Shown here piece after piece: positions 9,301-22,024 of a stretch of DNA of 64,000 nucleotides. The translations under genes were made by a program, and so were the position numbers. The stretch is taken from assembly GCF_041260155.1 (NCBI RefSeq), contig NC_091930.1:43836465-43900464 (forward strand), read 5' to 3'. The notes beneath the pieces are model-generated. The model was given only the letters and a program-made list of their open reading frames with translations, was not told the DNA's origin and ran no database searches. Within the stretch, counting starts at the first letter, position 1. Each line of letters begins with the position of its first letter. The DNA is from Ptychodera flava. Lineage: Eukaryota; Hemichordata; Enteropneusta; Ptychoderidae.

Positions 9301-12087
9301 AATGTTGAAATTAAACGTAATTCTGCTGTCTCCAACCGTGGGGCAGTGACGTTGCACCGTCTCAAGCTCAAAACATGTAGGCCTAATTGTGCCGGTGGCA
9401 TCTCGACCAACTCCTGCAGAATACCATCGCCACCATTTCAAATACCCACAACCAGAGTGCTGCATCGTTATTTCACAGTTGCACTTTTAGTGGTCCCGCA
9501 AATGTCAGTATTATACACAAAAACTAAAGAAAAACACAATCTGTGCACTGCCGATCCATCTCCCGCGTAACATTCAAATATGGCGGCACCAAGTACGCAG
9601 GGTTACATTAGATCACAGTCCAGAGGGACTGTGATTAGATGATGTAATTTTATTCACATGATTCAAGTCGCATTCATATGTAAATATTTTACTGAATTGA
9701 CCTTTCAGAGAGTTGTACACGCACGTTGTATTGTTGACAGTTACGTTTTATATCATTTCAAAATAAAAATTCGTTTGATAATGTGACACGAAAATTACAG
9801 TTGTGCAAGTCGAAGCTTACGTATATTTTGAGTGTCGGGTGTTTCTGGAGAAGGTTAAAATGCTTTTTCTGGGTCCCATTTCATTTAACCACTATTTTGA
9901 GCAAACAACGTTGCCCATAAATATTTGAATACGGCCCACTTTTTATCAATATTAATGTCTACAAAGGTAATAACATACAGTTGATATAATATAATAGCAA
10001 TTACCCCCGCTGAGGACGGGTATACCTCGAGATATAACACAATTCACGACATATATGCACGAGCAGCAGGCGAGTGCATATATGGAGTGAATTGTGCTAT
10101 ATCGAGTGGTATACCCGTCCTCAGCGGGGGGGCTATTGCTTATACAATATACTTGGCTGTAGCAAATTATAGACAAGAATACATGAACACTTGAGATGAG
10201 ACACACACTTTTTTACCTATTATAATAGATATAAACATATGAAAGTGTTTTTTAATGATTTGTCACAGCTATACCTACATGTTATACTTTATGACGACAT
10301 GACTTTAGGCCTACTCTCCCGCGTTCTACCACTATATTTGCCTACTTTGTATACACTGTGTCGCTTCGCCTGTGACAACATCTGATATGCGACACGCCAA
10401 ATTAACAGACACGCCCGGGAACAAATAGTACCATAAAGTGCAAAAACAAATCGAAAAATTGAAAAGCATTATCGTTATGATCTACTTGCCACGGCCGATC
10501 GATCAATCAGATATTAAGCTGGCCTATTTGATTCATAAGCATGATTGGCCTATTTCCGTACCGCGCATACATCGCTATACATATCGGCTTTGACGGGAAC
10601 ACATGTGACGAGGTGCCGGATTAGTTCACCAGTTACCGGTTTAACTGTACCGTTCGCGTCGCATGACTGCGTTGTTTGCCGTGTTGCTCGTCGAGTTGCT
10701 CAAACGAATTGCCTGCTGCAACTCAACTGTAAGTTGCATGCCCCAAATTTGACTCCCCGCATAGATTTGTTTCCAATCTATTCATGGATTTCACATGAAA
10801 ATGTATAGGCCCTAGGCCTACGTCACTTGCATTATAAACATATGCACAATTACCCAGAATTCCTTATTTGATGGTCGTTTCAACTTTGAACTACTGAACT
10901 GACGAAGGAAGATAACAATGCCGGAAGCTGGCGTTGAATAAACTGAAAGCACGCAATTGTATTGTCCGGCGTATTTAGACCTGATCACTTGCACAGCTAT
11001 GCGAGGAGAACTGAACCTGACTGCACTCTAATTACAATCTGTAATGGGCATTACATGTTGAACCTCCACTCCTTAGCGATGTGTATTTTTCCTACTGATG
11101 GAATTTTCTCTGAATATTTTCGCCATATACTGACCTACTGCTCCAACGCTTTTAAGTACATGCGAGACCTGGCATAATTCAACTGAATGTTTATACCAAG
11201 CAGCCAACTGTTGTTCAGGTAAGCTGTATTTCGTAATGTAAGATAGGTTTCTGTTTAAGCAGAGTTGTTCGTCTGGACAGTGGAATGCTCCAACTAGTAT
11301 ACTCAAATTTCAGTGGTATAGTATACTTGTGCTAAATTTGCGTCTGATTGCATGTGTGTACTGTCTTGGCGATATTTAAGCGTGCTGTCTGTTAGGAGTT
11401 AATACGCTGAAATTGTAATGCAATTAGGTCACGTAAGTCTGTTATAAAGAGGTGCAAAGGTGATCGACTGGCAATTCAGCGCGGCGTTGCAATGGTGGCT
11501 TTGCTTCTGTATATACCAGGCGAATATTTATCGACGGATTACACTTCGCTTGCCCAGTATAATCCGTTAACTGGCTAGGGATAAATATGTACAGATTTGA
11601 ATTATACTTATTAAAAACATGCTGAACTCGAAGCACAGATATCGTCTTTAATATCGTTTACTTTTTTTGTTTTTTGTTTTTGTTTTGTTTTGTTTTCGGC
11701 GGGGCGATGCTACCTAGAGATACTGGAATGCCGCTCATATCTCGTCTGTCATGAGTTGTGTGTGGCTGATTTGAGAACGCGTGTTAGTTTTGATCCAACA
11801 GGTCTATTTTATCAAATATCATTGATAAAAATTGTTTCCTTGGCAATGGCGATTAACGAATTGTACGATCCTCCCTTCTCGGTTTAATCTTTCGAAAAAT
11901 GTATGAGAACATGGCAATTCAAATGATATTAGAAATAAAAACTTGACTTATCATTGCAGTTGATTTATGTTTTTCATACCGTTTATTGAGCTCATACTTT
12001 ATTTTCATCATTGTTCTCATACCTTCTTTGTCTGCAGTTACACTTTTATACCTCTCACTGTCTCACGATTTTGATTTTGATTTACAG
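9301..12087. other. Gene-free spacer upstream of the glycosyltransferase-like gene
   Basis: No gene is supported; small open frames (10545-10808, 10962-11177, 11442-11636) show no domains. It contains a short hairpin around 9612-9635 and the 145-bp palindrome at 9996-10140. The last few hundred bases before 12088 may hold a promoter or 5' UTR exon; a T-rich tract ending TTTACAG at 12081-12087 would serve as a splice acceptor just ahead of the start codon. Confidence 0.5.
9996..10140. repeat. 145-bp palindromic hairpin MITE
   Basis: Arms begin AGCAATTACCCCCGCTGAGG and end with the near-perfect complement, CCTCAGCGGGGGGGCTATTGCT. The centre is a GC-rich loop around GAGCAGCAGGCGAG. The right half (GTGCATATATGGAGTGAATT, then GGTATACCCGTC) is shared in diverged form at 20207-20320, 20536-20660 and about 41690-41790, so this is one dispersed family. 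Confidence 0.85.
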
Positions 12088-12144
12088 GTGAGCCGCAGGT
12101 GTACAGCTACAAGAGTTTAAATAGAGTGGATCAGATGTTGAACT

Positions 12145-13813
12145 ATGGGAGATAATGGATGTGAGACATCAGGAAAAGCGTTATTCATTTTCGCTTCTTG
12201 GATCACAAGTCAGTATAAAGTCCCCGGATTAAACAGAAATGTAATAGAAAAATTCCGGTCTCTGAAAATGAAACACGGTGTACACACAAATATTTACTCC
12301 ACAGTCCTTGATGTTGAAGTAACAGAAAGCCAACGAAAGGAAGCTGAAGGATCAGGTGTCATCTTAATCCCTGCAAGAAGAAAGGCAAATCTAGACCCAA
12401 AGAAATACCCACCTAACCTTGACTGGCTTATTAATCATGAGATATATTATCCGAAATTAAAGGACCTGACAGGTGTCCTCTACGTTGTAGGTTCTGATCC
12501 TCTGACTAAAGATGCTGCAAAAGATATCCGTGAGAATATATTCCCCAGCGCTGAGCTGATTCTTCTGGGAAGCAGTGTGCCACAAGCGGCAGGAGTGCTA
12601 GTCGTATTCGACCGCTGGGACATCACCAAATGCGGTCTCGCACATTTTCACAGAGCCCTAGTCAAGAATGTCCGTGAAAGACTCGGTGAATTCTTAAAAT
12701 TGTACGCCACAATTCTTGATGCTGACATAAGCGGAGTCGAAAAGAAAGATGCTGAAGACGCGGGTGTTACTTTGATCCCTGCAAGTAGAAACGAGTCAAT
12801 TGATCCGACAGACGACCCGATAGGTGTACATTATTTGTTCTATCACAAAGGTTACTATCCTCACCTCAGAGATCTAAAGAATATAAAATATGTGGTTGGA
12901 TACGCACCCATGACAGCTAATGCTGCCGCTGATATTCGCAAAAGTTTATTTCCGTCAGCTAAGCTGTTTCAAATTAACCAACTTAATCCTGACAATTTCT
13001 GCAAGCTGAAAAATGGAGATTCAAGCAAGCTGGTAAAGAAGATGGTGAACATCGCAAGAGAAGCTGACGCGGTTGCATCTATTGGTCCGGGTATGCACGA
13101 TTACTTTGAGAATGCATACAGGGCTATCACTGACATGAGCATCGCCCATATAGAAATTTTGCCGAATTTCGGAGACGATTTCGCAGTAGCAGATATCAAG
13201 CTACCCGAAAACGTCCGCCATCATACGTTGTTATCATATGGAGTGACGTGCACAGGAGAAGATGGAGCAGTAGATGAGTACGAGACAATAGCAGATGCAG
13301 TTGGTAAGGTGGCGACAACGATGCACGGCCTGAAACATACAACCCCTAAATGGAATGTTTTGGGAGTTAGAACTAATCGAAATGAAGTGCTGCAGACTAA
13401 GATCACAGAGAAAATGAATTGTAAGTTTTCAGAAAGCAGAATTATGCCTGATTGTTCTCCCGCAGATCTCATGGATAAACTTCTCACGAGTCACCTCTGC
13501 ATCATCGGTCAATGCCGGGGTCAGTATGGATTGTATGGTTTGGAGTCGATAGCTGCTGGACTACCAACCCTGGTAAGTGAAAAGGCAGACCTCGGGTGCC
13601 TCATGAACAGATACTTCGAAGACCACGCCCCGATGTTTGTGGTGAGAAGAGAGGAAGATTGGGTAGATAAGATATCATTTACTCTATCACAAACCAATGT
13701 TGCATTTAAAAGTGCAAATACACTAAAGAAGGCCTACTTGGAGAGTACAGCGGTGAAAGATTGTTGTGCAAGATTTTCTTCCTTGTTTACAGAAGCATCA
13801 ACCCCCTCCCAAG
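12145..13813 (+). CDS. Glycosyltransferase-like protein with duplicated N-terminal module, exon 1
   Basis: Large first coding exon (556 codons plus one base) ending at the donor CAAG|GTAAGA. Residues 12-140 and 150-275 are an internal duplication: ILIPARR / TLIPASR, KLKDLTGVLYVVG / HLRDLKNIKYVVG, and FPSAEL / FPSAKL. Residues about 285-545 look like a GT-B (GT4-type) C-terminal half with GLYGLESIAAGLPTLVS at 463-479. In GT4 enzymes this region carries an E-x7-E pair; here the second Glu is present (467) but the first is Gly, so catalysis is doubtful. No signal peptide or membrane segment is seen. Proteins of this layout occur as uncharacterised families in invertebrate deuterostomes; a role in innate recognition would be speculation. 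The ATG at 12145 is the first in a long open frame, 57 bases after a plausible splice acceptor. Confidence 0.8.
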
Positions 13814-14503
13814 GTAAGATTATTTGTAAAATTCAAAATGCAAAGAAAAATACAATGGAACATCGTTATGTATCTTTCTTCTGGTTGCAGATTATGATAA
13901 CTCTTGAATCTGTTTTTTTTCCATAGACCTTGATGTTACAATTACGCTCGACGATCAGCCTTGGCAAGACCGTTTCACTGATATCGAGAAAAGAATCGAC
14001 GTCCTTTCTCAAAAAGATCCGATTGACAAGACTGCTATCACTGCATTACAAGATGACATGAGACAGACACTCCAAGCACTCAAACGGTGTCAGCAAGGAC
14101 TCAAGAGAAAAGCGGATGAAATAGTAAATGACGACAGCCAGCCACTCAAGTTTGTCTGTCGAAATGCAGACCTTGGAATCAACAATATAACGCAAACGAA
14201 GTCGGGTCGCTTCAAATATCACTCAACTTTCTCGGCACACTGCAGCTTTACAAATTTAAGGCCGGAAATAGAAATGGACGCTTTGCAGCCGCTTTGGAAC
14301 CATTTCTGATAACGGACTCTATGAGACAGGAGGCTTTAAAAGTGAATATTTCGCTGAAGCTCAAGGTGTCGTACGACCAAGTTCGGTTTGTTGCAATTGA
14401 TCATTACTTTATTACCAGTAAGTAAATTATTCAAATTTACACGTTTTGTTTATTTGTGGTTTATTATATATTTTTGAGGAGGAAAACTATATATACGAAA
14501 ATA

Positions 14504-14504
<1 letters not shown>

Positions 14505-14549
<45 letters not shown>

Positions 14550-14612
14550 TATAGATATAGTGTCTGTGTGTGTGTCTGTGTATAAGTATTTTCGTATGTA
14601 TAGATTCCTGCT

Positions 14613-14690
<78 letters not shown>
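14505..14690. repeat. TA dinucleotide microsatellites
   Basis: Two long TA runs (about 14505-14546 and 14615-14682) are separated by TG/TC-rich sequence. The open frames of alternating Tyr-Ile across them are artefacts. Confidence 0.95.
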
Positions 14691-14695
14691 TATAT

Positions 14696-14834
14696 ATAAT
14701 CCCATGGTATTTTCTCTGTTTGACGTCATCGTATACGAGTGTTTTTCGCGGAGCCGTACAACTTCGAGCCGTTTTTCGACTCGAAAAACACGAGTATACG
14801 ATGACGTCAAACAGAGAAAAATACCATGGATTAT
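14696..14834. repeat. 139-bp palindromic MITE inside a TA tract
   Basis: The arm ATAATCCCATGGTATTTTCT is mirrored by AAATACCATGGATTAT at the right end. The inner arms share TTTGACGTCATCGTATACGAG, and the loop is about 14747-14775. Insertion into TA-rich DNA with TA at both borders fits a Tc1/mariner-type or similar TA-targeting MITE. Confidence 0.85.
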
Positions 14835-16145
14835 ATATTTATCACATGAACAGTCTTCTTATTTTTCTTTGACGTAGATGAATCAAAATTATTGTAACAA
14901 ATTGCATGAATTTTTCGCGATTTGTGTTTTACTTACGCGGATTACTTTCAATAAAAGAGAAAGCGGCCCGTCACCCAGGAGATACTTTCATTCATAAATC
15001 CCATCAAGCTGAAATTTGCTACATGAAATGGTATCTCCACCAACCAGACATACGGATTCGGTCACGTGAACCTGTCAATCATTGTCTCGCGCTGTACGAT
15101 ACCAAGGCAAGTCGCGCCATCGGTACGGTGGACATAACTTTCATCGTGCTAGCGACGGATAGCCATGGTATTCAGAGTTATTCAGAATATTTACAAATAG
15201 ATTTATGAAGTAAATGCAACGACACGATCGAAACAGTAATTCTCATTCTCAGAGATTCCGTGGCTTTTCAAAATATCACACAAGTTTACGACCGTGGCGA
15301 GCGCGAAAGATTCCGTTCGATGACACACAGAGTGTACCTCATTGCATGTTTACGCCCACAACGCTGCCGTCACCGGTCTCTGCCATGCCGGTGTCAACTC
15401 GTTAATCCCGATCTCGGTCGTCAATGTTTTCGTCTTAAGGACTTTGATGTTTGCAGTGACATATATCTCACCCGTAGATACATCCTAATTTTACTTGACG
15501 GAAACTCTGTTTTGAGTGTTGTCTGAGTCAACTTTCGAAGTACATCGGATTCCATATAAAGCTCAACAGCTGATGTCTTCGCTAGCGCTACAGCCTTACG
15601 CCGCGCTACAGGTTTGATTCCGAGCAAGAATTTACGGAATTGTTTGTATGATGAAGGAAATTTATCGTTGTTAGTCGAATGACTTTATGCTTGTGCCTGT
15701 ATGTCGCTTTCCCGAAGATTATACTGTACTCATTTATTCAGTTGAACTTTCGTTGAGGTGAAGATTTCAGGTTTATCGCCAACGGGGATCGCCCTAGGTA
15801 CGACGTCCACATTGATCCTTACGAGGCGACTCGACTGGATTGGCGGTACATCCCCATTCGATTCTTGGGAAAAGCTATAGTTTTAGCGACTCGAAATTTC
15901 GCTGGACATGCCTTCTATGTTTCCATGTGTGGATTTATCGGGTCACCTTTTTTAAAAAAGTGTCATGAGAGCATGGCATTGATCACGACAAATCGGTCTA
16001 CGTTCACGTCGCGACCCGCATGCGCATGTATGAACGGTACCATGCAAGAAAAAGTTCCGGTTGATGACGTACAACAGGGGTAATTCGGATTTCTTATCCG
16101 TCCTGTTCTACGTCACACAGGTGGGAATTCGGGCCAGTTCATGTG

Positions 16146-16252
<107 letters not shown>

Positions 16253-17459
16253 TGGTTTATACAAATATAAAATTGCAAAGGTGTAAATGAAAAATGCTTT
16301 CAATGCGTCTGACATATAGGCTCTCTCCTTGCATTCCACAGGAGAGTTTGAGATATGTGATGGAGTCCCTGAACAAGGAAACAGTACCAAAGTTCATCGA
16401 AATGACCAGCATGGTTCCCAGACTTTACAAAGTGGAAAAGCTGATTATGCTACGGTTGCAAGTGAAGTGGGTTCATTGAGTCAAACACAATTTACTCTCC
16501 TGATAAAAATGAAAGATGAGGCTATTCAGGAAAAATCTCTCATAGAAGACCGATACCGAGAATCTCTCCAGGAACTTGATACTGCTCGCAGCCTTATCAC
16601 TGAAAAGGAATCTGTAATTTCCGCATTAAAAGAAAAAGTTAAAGACTGTGAAAATAAAATAACCGAACTAACTGATAATATACAGGCTTTTGAAGCACTA
16701 GGTAAGTAGCTCATGACCAGGAACCTCCTTTGCCAGGTGATGAGTCAGGAAACCGCCTGGCTGATAAACAAGATGAAATCAAAGCGTTACAAGACTAAGT
16801 CGACAAATATAAAAATGATATTTCGTCACTCGAAGAACAAGTGAAGCAGTATCAAACTGAAACTGAACAGGCCGAAAATCTCCGACATGACACGTCGTTA
16901 GAAATGACACTTTTACGAGGACAATTAAGCAACAAAGAGCAAGAGTGTTCGAATCTAAAGAGTCAACTAGAAGGTAGTCAACGGGAGAACGTGCCAGGGG
17001 CTTATAGCAAGAGAATACATGAGCGCATTGAACGTGCTGGTACATTAATATCTCTGAAACGGGTTGAAATTGCATCCCTGGCGGACCAAATTCATTCACG
17101 TGAACTGGAGATCTCTTCACTCGAACAGCACGTAGAGAGCTGTCAAAATAAGTTGGATGATCTTGGTGACCAGTTTATAAGTGGTACAATCGAACAGCCT
17201 GCGGTGGAAAGTCAGTATCAACAAACATTTAAACTTCTTGAAGAATCAGAGAAACAAATTTTGAGTAAAGAAACTACAATCAATGTGTTGAGGGAGCAGA
17301 TTGCACAACTTAAAAATGAGATTACGTTATTGAAAAAGCAAAGCATCGATGTGGTGTAGATTCCATTGATTTGAACTCAACCTCCGAGTCGATGGACCAG
17401 GGACAAAATTCAGGGTCACAGACTAACGCCAAAAACACTCGTAAAACCTACGCTGCTAC

Positions 17460-17950
17460 GCTGCTAACAAAAATAGGGTCAGGTATGGGCTAATGTTTCA
17501 GTCAGAATTTTGACTGCGTATTAATGAGCACAGTCACCTGACAAGATCATGTGATCAGCACATCTGTACAGTGGCAAGCTCGGAAACGTCGAACGTTGAA
17601 GTTGTTTGTATGGCTTCACTTTTAAATCTCTGACTCTTCTTGTGTGATGGTATTTAGTGGTGAAATAACTATTATCGTCTATGATTTTCACAGATGTGAC
17701 CTGGTGACCATGGTGACCTTTGACATATATGGCAATGACTCAAAAATAAATGAATTTTCGTTTTTCATTCAATGTCAACATAGGATGCTTGATTCTGGAA
17801 ACTGTGGAGGCAAAATTACTCCATTGGCAAACAAAATCTCAATTTGAAGGTAACTCCAAGTTGGAAATAAATACAACGCAGTCACTGCACGCGTACAATT
17901 GACCAATGATAGCCACGCTTAAAATAGCCCATACCTGACTCGTTAGCAGC
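17460..17950. mobile_element. TIR MITE, about 490 bp
   Basis: Left end GCTGCTAAC (17460) then TCAGGTATGGGCTA; right end AGCCCATACCTGA then GTTAGCAGC (17942-17950). Each end carries a short unmatched insert between the two paired blocks. No transposase. It sits directly after the coding-like tail of the glycosyltransferase-like gene. Confidence 0.8.
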
Positions 17951-17962
17951 GCAGCCAGTGGC

Positions 17963-18307
17963 CATTAATAATAATAATATTGGGTTCTTATATAGCGCAC
18001 ATATCCACAAGTACATGTGCTCAAGGCGCTTTACAATTATTATTACCCCTGGTCCCTGGACCTAATATGATACCACTCAACTCCCTGGGGAGCAATCTAC
18101 AGCTCACATGTGCAGCCAATAAGCGCATAGCTTAACACACACATTACAACCACTGTCCTATCAGGTACCCATCACTCCTGGGTGGGGAGAAGCAATGAGG
18201 AATAAAGTGCCTTTCTCAAGCACACAATACCATGGCCATGCCGGGGCTCGAACTCACCATCCTGTGATCGTGAGTCCACTGCTCTAGCCACTGGCCCATG
18301 ATGCCTC
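17963..18307 (-). mobile_element. tRNA-derived SINE, full length
   Basis: Read on the minus strand it starts GGAGGCATCATGGGCCAGTG. A box-A-like GGGCCAGTGGCTAGAG and a box-B-like GAGTTCGAGCCCCGGC are spaced as in tRNA genes. A conserved body follows (GGTACCTGATAGGACAGTGG, GGAGTTGAGTGGTATCATAT) and an ATT repeat tail at 17963-17980. A second copy lies at 58231-58579 on the plus strand. Confidence 0.88.
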
Positions 18308-20206
18308 CTTAATGCGGGGCAAACCTACGGCCCACTTGCGGCTGTGGTCTGAGTATTAGGCTACTACTTTGAATTCCTCATTCGTTGAGTTCAACCTATA
18401 AGACAAGTGATGGTTTGGAGTACAGAATTTCAAACAACGAAAATAAATTTGTAGGATTGAATAGTAAAATAGAATTTATTAAAAGTTAAATATTAAACTG
18501 TACAACAGCAAAATAGGAATTCAAAACAAGTGTTTAAAGGTCATGCTTTATATCAGCTTTATCTCGAAGCAATTTGACTGACTGTGCACAACTTTCAAAG
18601 GAGATAAAAAGACTAAATCACATAAACAGTCAATTTAACAACCACTCATGCGAGAAGCTGGAATTGAGATAAGAATAAAAATTGGAACCTAGAACTGCAA
18701 CTTTTTATAAAACAGTAATTTTCGCATGGATTGGACACCATTGACACGTGGACAGATCCCTGGACAATTAATGTGTTATATCAGAAATGTTCAATCTGTG
18801 ATATCATCTTCCAATAAAGACATGACTTACCAACCGACGTTTTCATCTTCATGTATTAAAACTGTTAATACAATCCTTAGTCACGTGACGAATCACTAGT
18901 ACTATTTGTCAATAAAATTGCCTGATGGCCTTGCGAGGTGACCTTATATCAGGACATTAATTGATCCGTCACATCACATCATATGTAACAATGTAGAATG
19001 TCGCCCGGTATTGACAAATGGATTTAGTCCTTTGACGAGTCGAGGGAGACATGTTTGGCGATAAGGTCACCATAGGTCCCCTCGCCCTTTTATAGGACAC
19101 TGTACTACGATCTTTTAGCCCTAACTACACACTGCTATTAGTACGTATCAGTCAACAAACATTGCAATATTGAGTATCGGGAACAAAGCATGCTTATTCC
19201 TCGGGGTCAACTCAAGGGCAAACCGTGTAGTATGGCTTGAGATCACAAAGTTTGGAAGGCAACCTTTGCAATGTGTGGCAGTCAGTAACGTTACGACGTT
19301 AGTGTTAGGGAATTGTATTGCGAGGAAATGATGGCGGAAGTAATTTTCCCGCCACTCTGATAACATTTATTTTTCTCTGTAAACGTATACAGAAACAATG
19401 CAAGTTTTTGCCCTATGCCAATTTCATGATGCACAATTCATGACTGTATCTGCATGTCATTGGTTCATTTCTGCACCTTTAAATGACGTTTAATATTCTG
19501 TCAGTAGCACCACGTAGAAATTTTAAATCTTTGCCGATGTTATATCAATGTTAGGCAAATGGTCCACAGTGGTGAAAATCAATGATGAACAGTCCACTTC
19601 TAGCTTTCATTAATACTACCAGTAGCCGAAATAAAACGCCTCGCCTGTACTGTGTGACCCCAGTCAATACGTTGAGAAAATAATAACTTGCTTCTAAAAA
19701 TATGAATATTCAATCCTGTCACGTTTTATTAACGTTTAACTACAATGTATGCACTGCGTTTCTCGAGAAAATGAGCGAATATAATAAGACTCCCTAATTA
19801 CGCTTACTTTAGTTAAGTCTTATGTCTGGATGGGCTATTTTTATTTGTACTTAATATGTATCTGTTGCATGACTTTTTTCTCAAACCGTTGTTGGATCGA
19901 ATTATTTGTCTCCCATGACCTGTACACAAGATTACACTGATAGTCTCGTTAAAATCAAAATGGTTCTTCTTCCCATGGCATTCTGTATATGGTATTGACA
20001 GTTCGCGTGATCACCGACGTGTCTCAAGACATTTGAACTTTAACCCCGGTGGTCCAAGCGAATGACATGATGACGATAAATCATTCACTGTAATCTGACC
20101 CAGGTACGTGCTTTAACTTTCTAGACCCTCCGAAGAATGCGACTAATTGACTAATTTAGCTTGGACTTTGACACCTCGTTTGAGTCAACAGAATGTCAAT
20201 TTTTGA

Positions 20207-20320
20207 TTTTGATCAGTTGACTTCATATATGCAAGAACGATAGTGAGTGCATATATGTCGTGAACTGGTCAAAATCTCGTGGTATATACCATCACTGGGG
20301 TACTTTGTTGCTTAATTATA
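20207..20320 (+). repeat. Diverged copy of the hairpin MITE family
   Basis: GATCAGTTGACTTCATATAT pairs with GCATATATGTCGTGAACTGG and is followed by CTCGTGGTATA, CATCACTGGGG and TTGCTTAATTATA, matching the right half of the 9996-10140 palindrome. Confidence 0.65.
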
Positions 20321-20535
20321 CCATACCAGTATATTGATGACGCAAATACATGTTCAGCGATTTGATTGGTCGGAAAAGTGATAATAACCCTGCTAATTCA
20401 CAATGTAGCATCTTTGGAACAGGCACGAGCTCTCAGTTAAAGAAAAAAATCACTATTGACATTTCACGCAAGAATTTCCATTTAATGTAATGGTTAATGT
20501 CAATAAAACCCTCAGCATAGTATACTGCTTGAGTT

Positions 20536-20660
20536 TGACCAGTTAACTCCATGTACTATACACTCGGCTATCGCTCGTGCATATACGTCGTGAAGTGGTT
20601 GAAATATCATGGTATACCGTCGCTGGGTTTTGGTTTATTTACCGCTTAATTATTGATTAT
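20536..20660 (+). repeat. Second diverged copy of the hairpin MITE family
   Basis: GACCAGTTAACTCC, a central TCGCTCGTGCATATACGTCG, then GTGGTTGAAATATC, GGTATACCGTCGCTGGG and CGCTTAATTATTG. It lies about 330 bp from the previous copy in the same orientation. Confidence 0.65.
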
Positions 20661-21326
20661 ACTGACGGCAGTAAAAATCTGTAGTATAACTACTATTCCT
20701 TATTAGATTTTGTCTACCTTCGTGAATTATGGAGAGGTAGCAGTACTTTAAATATTTCAGCAATCATATACCCTCCTCCCGCCCATAACCGATGAAAGCA
20801 AACTTTGCATGACAAAATGTACGGGGCGAAGCTGAGTACATTATTGAGTGCAAAGCTTCCTTGAGCCAATCACAGGCCCAATTCTTTCATAGTCTCAGGT
20901 CAGTGAATTTTGTAGATTTTGAAAATGTCAGAAACGTTAATGCTACATAATACGATACATAATCAGTAATAATCTGCTTGGGATTAAATTCACTGCTATT
21001 GACAAAGCTATAATACAACGCATAATATACATTACACTGTGCGGGAAATCTGTTTTAAAATGCGAAGGTGAAGTAAAGAGCAAATAAACTGGTCTGTCCT
21101 CCCAACATTTTAAGTTTAACGTATACTACCGGTCAGTGTCATATACATGCCACATATTCCCGTTTTAGATACCGATTTGTAATTGCTGATTTCTTATACA
21201 GAGATTTGTTCGTCCATGGTGGGTATTGTGAGCTTATAAATATTGTAACGGAATTCACGTCAGCGCTTACTTTGTCAAGCAGACAGATAGACAAACTGAT
21301 ATGTTTAGACAGATAGACATAGATGT

Positions 21327-21328
21327 AC

Positions 21329-21391
<63 letters not shown>

Positions 21392-21450
21392 GATCCATAA
21401 GCTCTCACAGTACAGTGGTCGTTTGCACAGCGCCGCCAGCGGCAGAACAT
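21327..21450. repeat. GATA microsatellite joined to a dispersed repeat
   Basis: About 15 tandem GATA units (21327-21390) are followed by AGCTCTCACAGTACAGTGGT and CAGCGCCGCCAGCGGCAGAAC. The latter part is found in reverse complement at about 50596-50655, also directly beside a tetranucleotide (CTGT) run. The microsatellite therefore appears to be the tail or edge of one element family. Confidence 0.7.
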
Positions 21451-22024
21451 GACGGAAACTTGGACTCACCACGGAAGGTTGTGATTATGCATATGCACTG
21501 TCTTCATTGATACCATAGACAGTGACGCGGAGATCTTTCACTCCATTCTCTATATTTATTCCTTATTTTAATGTAAATGTTCGAATTTTCGAAGTACCTG
21601 TACAAGAGGCCATTCCTATTTTATGCAGGTTCGTTGAGAGAGGGGATGTTGATTTTTTGAGAAGAAACGACAATTTTCTGTTGTGACTCTCCGGCAATAC
21701 CAGACCATAGACAATAAAAGCCTCTCACTTCTACTGTTTATGATCAAACTACAATTATTGAATCTTAGCAAGTGTTCCCACGATAACGCCACCGTCATCG
21801 TCGACTTGGTCTTCAGCTTCTCACCGCAAGAGGGCGCTATTCTGACTGGTTGAGCAGGGTACCGCCTATGTCGTTCTTACTGCCTGGTGCCTTGTGGAAA
21901 ACACTAGGATAAAGTGAGGTGCTATCATTTGCAGTTAAGATTCATTGACAAATTAGAAAAGTATGGAAAATATATAGATGGTAATATAATGACAGATTAT
22001 GTCTTGTCATTTATTTATTATCGG

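Larger units (their letters stand above)
18308..22024. other. Gene-free spacer
   Basis: No gene is supported. It contains two diverged hairpin copies of the 9996-10140 family (20207-20320 and 20536-20660), a GATA microsatellite (21327-21390) and the repeat at 21391-21450 that recurs near 50600. Other short open frames (19148-19366, 21616-21798) show no domain. Confidence 0.55.

Noticed and set aside
14446-14877. Open frames of alternating Tyr and Ile across TA repeats (also 16061-16390 and 38730-39111)
   Set aside because: Pure translation artefacts of dinucleotide repeats.
14906-15208. 100-codon frame in the long intron
   Set aside because: No recognisable domain, no phase-compatible splice sites found, and base composition as in the surrounding intron; the same applies to 15865-16083.
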